A DNA stretch of 64,000 nt from Arthrinium phaeospermum. Lineage: Eukaryota > Ascomycota > Sordariomycetes > Amphisphaeriales > Apiosporaceae. Below are positions 56,947 to 64,000 of this stretch, in pieces. The stretch covers positions 682,001 through 746,000 of the forward strand of contig QYRS01000002.1 in the NCBI GenBank assembly GCA_006503535.1, given 5' to 3'. Every line of letters begins with the position of its first letter. Position 1 is the stretch's first letter. Below the pieces are notes generated by a model. It searched no databases, was not told the DNA's origin, and saw only the letters and a program-made list of their open reading frames with translations. The position numbers were made by a program, and so were the translations under genes.

Positions 56947-59900
56947 ATGCCACATTCTCATGCAAAGAGCCATGATCATTCGCTGTCACCGTCGTCCATC
57001 CCCACTACTCCAGCGCGAGATACCTTCCCGTTAGAACCCATCCGCCCCAGAAGTCCCACATTACCAACCAAATCCAGCCCCACGACGCACCATGCGCCTT
57101 CCGCCGTTATAACTTCATCAGCCCATGACCCCTCCACTGCCTTTCTCGAGGACCCAGGGACCGAGCTAGACGAGATCCTTCCGCCTACAAATTCCTCGCG
57201 CCCCCATGGCGACAGCAGCGCAGGCCACGACAACGACGACGACTATGCTTCCCACACCCACAGCGATATTGAGGTGATTCGTCTGACCGCAGACGAGCGA
57301 CGAGGCCCAATGTCGAAAGCCCCGCTACTCATTCGTTCGTCCCCCGGCTTCGGTACTGGATCGTACGGCGCTGCGCCGCTCAATCCCGTAGAGGATGACG
57401 CAGCCGGCGGCGACGACGACCTGACCGAAATATCCCACAGGCGCTCGACCGAAGCCGAACCGAACACTTCGCGACGGCGCAAGTCTCAGAGCACCACTCG
57501 GTCTAATGGCTTGGCGCGAGAAAGCATATCGTCTCTATCGAGACGAAGGAGAATATCAGAGGAGATTGGGGGATCCAGTGTGATTGGCGGCGCCGAAGGC
57601 CGTTTCGGGGTCACAGAAATTTCTCTGTCGAGCGAACCCATCATAGATGCCAAGTCTAGCTCAAGCTCGCTTCGCGGCGACGACGAAAACGATGACGAAC
57701 ACGAGTCCGATGGAGACTTCGCGGCCGAGATAAACGACGAAGATCCGCCAGATAACTCGCCGTACCCCCAGGTTCGCGCCTCGGTCTCGCCTACGGACAA
57801 TACTACTCTGTCCATAAACACCCCTCGCATGTGGATTTTGTCTACGCTATTCGCCGTCCTTGGATCTTCGACCAACCTTTTCTTTTCTTTGAGATACCCC
57901 AGTGTTGCGATTACACCAGTTATAGCATTGCTTCTTGTCCACCCTCTTGGTCTGTTGTGGGACTTCGCATTAAAACGACGGACTGATCCGGCGGAAGAAT
58001 TTGTCCATGGCGAGAGGACCGATGCATCCAGTGCACTCCAGCCTGGCAGCGAGGGCTCAGATCTTTTCAAGAAAAGAAGCCGCAGAGAGCGGTTCCGTCT
58101 TTGGCTTGCCCAGGGAAGCTGGAACGAAAAGGAGCACAGCTGCGTCTACGTCAGCAGTAACGTCTCCTTTGGCTTCGCCTTCGCAACCGATGTCATTGTG
58201 GAACAAACTCAGTTCTACAAGCAGGACGCCAGCATCGTGTATCAGCTTCTGCTCACGCTGTCGACGCAGATATTGGGCTACGCATTTGCTGGTCTCACCC
58301 GACGATTCCTCGTGCGGCCAAGCGGGATGATATGGCCGGGCACTCTGATGTCGGCGGCCATGTTTACAACCCTTCACAAGGAAGAGAACAACCCAGCCAA
58401 CGGCTGGACGATGAGCCGCTGGAAGTTCTTCTATATAATCTGGACCGGGGCTTTTGTCTTCTACTTCTTCCCGGGTCTGCTCATGCCCGCGCTGAGTTAC
58501 TTTAATGTGATCACGTGGTTTGCGCCGGATAACGTGGTCGTGTCGAATCTGTTTGGTGTGGTGTCGGGCTTGGGTCTATTCCCGGTCACGTTTGACTGGG
58601 CTCAGATCGCGTACATTGGTTCGCCCCTTTTGACCCCCTTTTGGGCTGCCATGAATGTGGTTGGTGGGCTGGTCATCGTGATGTGGATAATTGCCCCTAT
58701 TGCGTACTATACGAACACCTTTTATTCGTCGTATATGCCCATCCTCTCATCTTCTGTCTTCGACAATACCGGCAAGATCTACGACGTCAGCCGGATTCTC
58801 ACGCCCGACTTTCTCTTCGACAGCGAAGGGTACGCGAGCTACAGCCGAGTCTTTCTTCCCATTACGTATGTCCTCAGCTATGGGCTGCAGTTTGCCGGAC
58901 TAGCATCGCTGTTGACACATACAGCGTGCTGGCACGGAAAGGACATTTGGACGCAATGGAAAAGATCGCTGAAAGAAGCAGAGGAGGAAGAGACGAAGCC
59001 GGATTACCAGCCATTGTCCGGCGGAGACACGGGGCTTTCGCCCATCTCCCGAAACGGGATGTCTCAAACTCTGAGGCGATCAAGCTCCAATTTCGATTCG
59101 CTGATGAGTCGAGAGGATGTCCATAACCGGCTGATGAGGAGGTACAAAGATGCGCCGTTGAGCTGGTATTTGTTGACTGCAATTACTATGACAGCCATCG
59201 GGGTCTTTGTCGTTGAATAGTAAGTTCACTGCTTCAGTTTTCGTTTTGTGAAGTGACTAACACAGCTATCAGCTATCCCATTCATCTACCGTGGTATGGT
59301 CTGTTCCTTGCCCTAGGAATCTGCTCCATACTCTTCATCCCCATCGGCATAGTAATGGCAGTCACGAACCAACACAGCAGCATCTACCTTATTTGCCAGC
59401 TCATCGCAGGCTTCGTCTTTCCCGGACGACCCGTTGCGAACATGGTGTTCGTGACCTACGGCTACATCTCGTCGGCGCAAGGCATCAAGTTTGCCGCCGA
59501 TCTGAAGCTTGGGCATTATATGAAGATCCCGCCGCGGATCCTCTTCAAAGTCCAGATGGTAGCGACGATTGTGTCCTCGCTCACCCAGATCGCTGTCCTC
59601 AACTGGATGTTCGCCAACGTCCCCGGCATCTGCACGCCCGAGGCCATCAACGGTTTCACCTGCCCGATCGCCCGCGTCCATTTCAACGGCTCCATCCTCT
59701 GGGGCGTGGTCGGCCCCGCCAAGTTCTTCGGCCCCGGCGCGACCTACCGCCCGCTGGTGTGGGGTTTCCTGATCGGTGCCCTCGCGCCCATCCCGCTCTG
59801 GCTCTACGGGCGCCACAAGAAGAACAGCATCGTCCGCAAGATCAACCTCCCGGTCCTCTTTGGCTCGCTGAGCTGGATCCCCCCGGCCACGGGCCTCAAC

Positions 59901-60176
59901 TTCTCCGTCTGGGCCTTGGTCTGCTACGTCTTCAACTACCAGATCAAGAACCGCGCCAGCGCCTGGTGGTCCAAGTACACCATGACGCTGAGCGCGGCCC
60001 TCGACTCGGGCTTGGCGTTCGGCATCGTCATCGTCTTCTTCGGGTTCATCTATCCCGGCTGGATGGACAGCTTCTCGTGGTGGGGGACCGAGGTCTACAA
60101 GCGGGGCTGCGACTGGCAGGCCTGCGCCCTGAAGAGCGTTGCCAACGGGACGCATTTTGGGCCGGACGACTGGTGA
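56947..60176 (+). CDS. OPT-family oligopeptide transporter with long disordered N-terminus, 1058 residues
   Basis: OPT proteins are proton-coupled carriers of small peptides or metal chelates. Exons are 56947-59219 and 59273-60176; the intron has GTAAGT, a GACTAAC branch and ATCAG and joins VVEY to YPIHLPWYG. The first 275 residues or so are Ser/Pro/Asp-rich and disordered. The OPT core starts at DNSPYPQVRASVSPTDNTTL, followed by about 14 membrane segments (MWILSTLFAVLGSSTNLFFS; QLLLTLSTQILGYAFAGL; FYIIWTGAFVFYFFPGLLMP; GLFLALGICSILFIPIGIVM). NMVFVTYGYISSAQGIKFAADLKLGHYMKIPPR and WWSKYTMTLSAALDSGLAFG are highly typical. The upstream frame before ATG 56947 has no ATG. Substrate is unknown. Confidence 0.93.
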
Positions 60177-60493
60177 TGATTGCCCACAACCACACGGAGG
60201 CTGCAGGGGAGATAGATGATTCCATGATCCACGATAGTTACGACGTTTTTGATTCGGATTGATATTTTGCACGCATTAGACCATTCTGCAATGATCTAGG
60301 TAGCGACATAGCGAAGTTTACACATTTTACACCACGGACAGCAAATATAGAACATATAAAATTTATACAACAACACTATCCTCGCAAATGGGCACTACAG
60401 ACATTGAATTTGACCAATGAACTAATGATTTGTTAAACCTATTTAATGCTGGGCTCCTGAAGCTATATACAGTGCCCCACCTAGAAAGCCCCC
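60177..60493. other. Convergent intergenic region
   Basis: This 317-bp AT-rich stretch lies between two converging stop codons and contains no gene. Confidence 0.45.
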
Positions 60494-63322
60494 CTATTTC
60501 TTGTGCGTAGGCCGGGCGTTCTTGGCACGTCGTCTCTCTGCCAACTTTCGCGACTTGCGCACATCCTCCGTACTCTTCAGCTCGTTCCGGTTGATACCCA
60601 CGCCCTCCTTGAAGCGGCCGATTCTCTTCTCCTTGGCCTCGTCGACGCGCTTCTTGCGCTCATGGTAATCGTCACGGTACTTGTCGGCATCCTTGGGCGC
60701 CTTCTCCATCTTGTGCTTGTACCTGGGCCCGGTAGAAGTAAACGGAGCAGGAGCACCGCCATTCCTCTTCTCGGAGTCGCCCACGCGCGGCATACTGCCG
60801 ATGCGCTGGGCCTTCTTCCAGCGGTCGAAGCGGCCGCTCTGGAAGGAGGCGGCGATCTTGACACCGGACTCGCCGCGGACCAAACGGGCGCCCTTGGAGC
60901 CGTCCTCGTCGTTGTCGCGGGCCACGTACTTGCGGGACTTCTGGTCCCAGCGCATCTTGGAACGCGTGGGCACGCCAAAAGACTTTCCGCCCTCGTCGTT
61001 GTTCAGGTCCATGGTGGCGTCACGGGCCGATTCGACGAAGGACACCGACGTCGTGTTGCCGCCAGAGTGCACACCGTAGCCGCGCTCCTCGGTGGCGTTG
61101 AAGGTACGTGGTTCGTATGACATGAAGACCTCCGGATCTTGGTAAGAGGCAGGCGTCTGGTTCTTGTTCTTCTTCGACTTCTTGCTCGCCGTCTCATTGT
61201 TTGTGACGGTTACTTCGAGGCCATCGTCGTCGTCAGACTCCGAGTTGCCCTCAACCATCACCTCGTCATCTTCGTCGTTAAGGGCTTCGTCTTCATCGCC
61301 AAAGGGCGCGTCGTCATCGCCAACATCCGAGTCTATATCCATATTGGCATTGTTCAACTCGTCCTGAGGTCGGAGTTTGATCTTCTGCCTCATGTTCGCC
61401 ATGATATCCGCAGCATCATTTTTGAGGCCCTTGCCGTTCATCATCTTCGATTCGAAAATGGTCTCCGTCGGCCTGTAGCCGCTCAGCTTTGCAAGCATTT
61501 CCGCTCGTGCCTGTTCCAAATCACCACTTTCGCCGCCGAAAACCGGGTGCAGTTGCGTCCAGCCTTTACTTGCGACAACATCTCGTGCTCTTTTGGCACT
61601 CTGGCTCGATGCAGAGTTACGCGTCCGCAGATAGAGTTTCTCTGCCTTCTCAGAAACACGCTTCAGGTTCTTCAAGTCCTCATCGTCGCCCAGGATCTTG
61701 GTCTGCCACTCTACATTAGCTTCCACCTTTGATCGCATGGCTGCTCCAACGACAACGTCTTCGGCATAGTTTGGTGACTCTGACTCTCGGCCCAGTACCA
61801 GCTTCTTGCCGAGGAAAAGCTGGAGATCGATCAGGTAGGGAACATCTGTGTCGCGCACGATACTGTAACTCCAACCCCTTTGTCCAGCACGGGCAGTACG
61901 ACCGACTCTGTGGACGAACACTTTCGGTTGAGGAGGGAAATCATAGTTGATGACATTTGCCAGAATGGGGATATCGATACCACGGGCTGCGACATCCGTC
62001 ACGACTAGAATGTTGGATCGCCCCTTGCGGAAGTTATCAACCTGCTCCATACGGGCAGTCTGGTCGAGAGAACCGTAGACATAAGATACAGCAAACCCAG
62101 CTTCCTTCAATAGCGTGGCCAGGTAGTCGACGTGATGCTTTGTTGCGGCGAAAATGATGGTGGAGTGCTCTGTGGGCTTTTCCCTACCCCTAGACTTGTC
62201 CGGAACACGCTTCCTCTTGTTATTAAACCTGTCGGATTCTGGCTTAACTCCCGCGGGCAGTCCTAGAGGCATCTGGATCAGGTCGTGCAGAATATGTAAA
62301 AGGGCTCCTTCTTTCTCGGCACTCTTCACACTGAAGAAGGCGCTTTCGAGATCTGGCGAAACCTTGGTCTCGGCATCCAATCGGACTAGACTAGGGTCTT
62401 GGAGGCCTGCACGAGCAAACTCTACCAATGATGCCGGTAGTGTTGCAGAAAAGAGCAGACTTTGCCTCGAAGGGGGGAGCGCGTGCAAAATCTCGGTGAG
62501 CTGAGCTGCGAAACCCATTTCGAAGAGTCTATCGGCTTCATCGAATACCACATATTGAACGGAGCTGAGACTAAGGCCCATTTCAACCTTCAGATGGAGG
62601 AAACGACCGGGGGTGGCGATAACGATATCCGGGTTCGAAGTCATGGAGCCGAATTGCTCCTCCAGACTGTCACCACCGACCAAGAGAACGCATTTCAGGT
62701 CAGTCCCTTTGCTGAACTCCTTGACGACCTTCAGCGTCTGGATGGCCAGTTCTCGCGAAGGCGACAGAATCAAGCCCCTGGATCCAATGGTCGCGCTATG
62801 GGCTCTGAGCCTCTCGATCATAGGGATGACGAAAGCGGCGGTCTTTCCGGAACCTGTCCTAGCCATACCCACCAGATCTTTTCTCTCGAGAATCAAAGGG
62901 ATCGCTTTTCGTTGGATAGGCGTGGGTACGGAGAAACCTTTGCGGGTGATAGCTCGTAGCAGATTGGCATTGAGGCCTAGAGACGGTCAGTTTCTCCTCC
63001 CTCATCGCAGGGCTTAACAGTAGCATTGGGCGAAATGTCGACTTACCCATTGCCTGGAAACCTCCGCCCTTCTTGGCCGATTTGCTCTTCAAGTTGCCAG
63101 TTTTGCGAAAGGATGCGGCTTGTGTTAAAGCAATGAATGCCTCGTCACCGTCGTCGTCGTCGTAGCCCGGGCCTCCCTGGCACCGCCTCCGAAGATATCT
63201 TCAGCATCAAAGGCCATCCCATCCTGCGCATCGGCCCTCCCGCCATCGTCAGTATAGAGCGAATCGAGGATATCGACCTCGTTCTCGGACGCGGCCGGCG
63301 AAACGGCGCGTCCTGAGCGCAT
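60494..63322 (-). CDS. dbp10: DEAD-box RNA helicase DBP10 (DDX54), one-base frameshift in exon 1
   Basis: DBP10 is a nucleolar helicase needed for 60S ribosomal subunit assembly. Exons are 63322-63047 and 62976-60494. All motifs are present: Q-motif [26 protein letters not shown], Ia SPSRELAIQ, Ib [41 protein letters not shown] and [12 protein letters not shown]. The C-terminal DBP10CT domain is marked by [20 protein letters not shown], and the tail is Arg/Lys-rich. Exon 1 begins [20 protein letters not shown], but after AEDIFGGGA the frame must change to continue [20 protein letters not shown]. One base is missing near 63175-63177: with it the total is 920 codons (919 residues). The gene is head to head with the J-protein gene. 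Confidence 0.94.
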
Positions 63323-63765
63323 TTTGGCGATAAACTATTTCAATCCGTAGCGGAAGGTATTATAAAAGAGTGTCGAGAAAAACAAAGGGCGTCGAAGTGG
63401 ACAGAATGCGATTTTGCTGAGGCGTGCAGTGTTGAATCCTCGCCAGAGGAAAAGCGCTTTGCACATCCTCTCTTCCTCTGTCCCGCTTGAATTTTTAGTG
63501 GAGCCAGACCCCTGCCAGTCATCGATAAGATGGCGATAAGCCTGGAGCGGGACCCAATAGACCCAGTAGGTTGGTGGTACCAGTGCTTATTATTAGTCCC
63601 CCATGCCCCAGCTGAGGTCCCTCAAGTTGACGTCGGTCGCAACCACCCGCCCTTAGATTCGGTATATTGTCTTCCTGTTTGCAAAGCACGGCGCGCGAAT
63701 AGATTCCCCGCAACTCCCACTTTCTCTCACATCCGTCTCTGGCTTTACCGACACCACTGGTCAAT
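63323..63765. promoter_or_regulatory. Divergent promoter region of dbp10 and the J-protein gene
   Basis: This 443-bp region lies between two divergent start codons and contains no further gene. A CT-rich leader (TTTCTCTCACATC) precedes the plus-strand ATG. Confidence 0.4.
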
Positions 63766-63972
63766 ATGGCAGCCGAGATTCCGTCAGACCCCAAGTTGAT
63801 GGAGAAGGAGGACATAGATGCACTTGATGCGCTCGCCTCCGAGGCGAAGGAGTTTGAGAAGGTAAGGCCCCCTTCCGTTGCCCTGCCTCTCCAGACATTC
63901 GAACGTCCATGGCTAACTTCTATCTCAGGATGCCGAAATCGACCGGATTCTCAAGGCCTTCCGCCTCGATGC
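63766..63972 (+). CDS. Start of a DNAJC8/Spf31-like J-domain protein (partial)
   Basis: Two exons are visible, 63766-63861 and 63929-63972, and the gene continues past the window. They encode MAAEIPSDPKLMEKEDIDAL, then ASEAKEFEK and DAEIDRILKAFRLDA. The KEFEK-(x)3-EIDRILKAF-(x)3-DAY pattern is that of the short helix preceding the J domain in spliceosome-associated DNAJC8/Spf31 proteins. The J domain itself, including HPD, is not in the window, so the call is provisional. Introns have GTAAGG and a CTAACTTC branch before CTCAG, and a second donor GTACGT. Confidence 0.6.
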
Positions 63973-64000
63973 GTACGTCCTACCACTCACTCCTCCTTTA

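Noticed and set aside
59291..60262. A 323-codon plus-strand frame overlapping the OPT gene in another frame
   Set aside because: It is Arg/Pro/Leu-rich with no domain, while the overlapping frame gives textbook OPT membrane segments.

Overview
This is a 64 kb piece of nuclear DNA from a filamentous ascomycete (Pezizomycotina, most likely a Sordariomycete). The evidence is GC-rich coding sequence cut by short introns (about 47-130 nt, mostly GT-AG with CTAAC/CTGAC-type branch sites shortly before the acceptor), Pezizomycotina-type proteins (a PPG1 phosphatase with a long glycine/serine insert, a fungal SLATT-like protein, GH92 mannosidase, OPT transporter), and wide intergenic spaces. No tRNA, rRNA, CRISPR array or intact mobile element was seen. 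Identifications come from reading the sequence; no database search was possible.

Layout. 0-6 kb: the tail of an AT-hook protein, an unrecognised 483-residue protein, the PP2A-like phosphatase PPG1, and a small one-membrane-segment protein. 7-12 kb: two tandem paralogous genes for secreted Gln/Leu/Ala-rich proteins sharing leader sequence, a 5'-UTR intron and a coding intron. 12.8-22 kb: a diacylglycerol/sphingoid-base kinase-like gene, TRM1 (tRNA m2,2G26 methyltransferase), a SLATT-like two-membrane-segment protein and a GT31-type glycosyltransferase. 22.5-30.8 kb: RPN1 (proteasome lid-base scaffold) divergent from RIO2 (40S maturation kinase), then a two-RRM RNA-binding protein. 30.8-36.3 kb: a gene-poor 5.5 kb gap. 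36.3-47 kb: secreted GH92 alpha-mannosidase, formamidase/acetamidase, eEF2 and a Nudix hydrolase. 47-50 kb: mostly empty, with one candidate 39-residue microprotein. 50-64 kb: MTR10-type importin divergent from Sm-E, 5-formyl-THF cyclo-ligase, an OPT transporter, DBP10 helicase, and the start of a J-domain-type gene cut by the window edge.

Most genes are unrelated housekeeping functions in RNA and protein metabolism: ribosome biogenesis (RIO2, DBP10), translation (eEF2), tRNA modification (TRM1), splicing (Sm-E, the J-protein), protein import of RNA-binding cargo (MTR10) and proteolysis (RPN1). Several sit head to head across shared promoters (RPN1/RIO2, MTR10/Sm-E, DBP10/J-protein). The accessory part is the secreted-protein pair, the SLATT-like gene and the gene-poor stretches.

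Two features stand out. First, five conserved genes (ppg1, the lipid kinase, trm1, the RRM gene, dbp10) each lack exactly one base inside a conserved segment; a sixth possible case (GT31) can also be read as a short intron. Because dbp10 is essential in yeast, sequencing/assembly deletions are the simplest explanation. Second, eEF2 is cut into an 8-nt first coding exon, a 5-nt micro-exon, a 25-nt exon and a 9-nt exon, with one GC-AG intron; the model gives exactly 844 residues.
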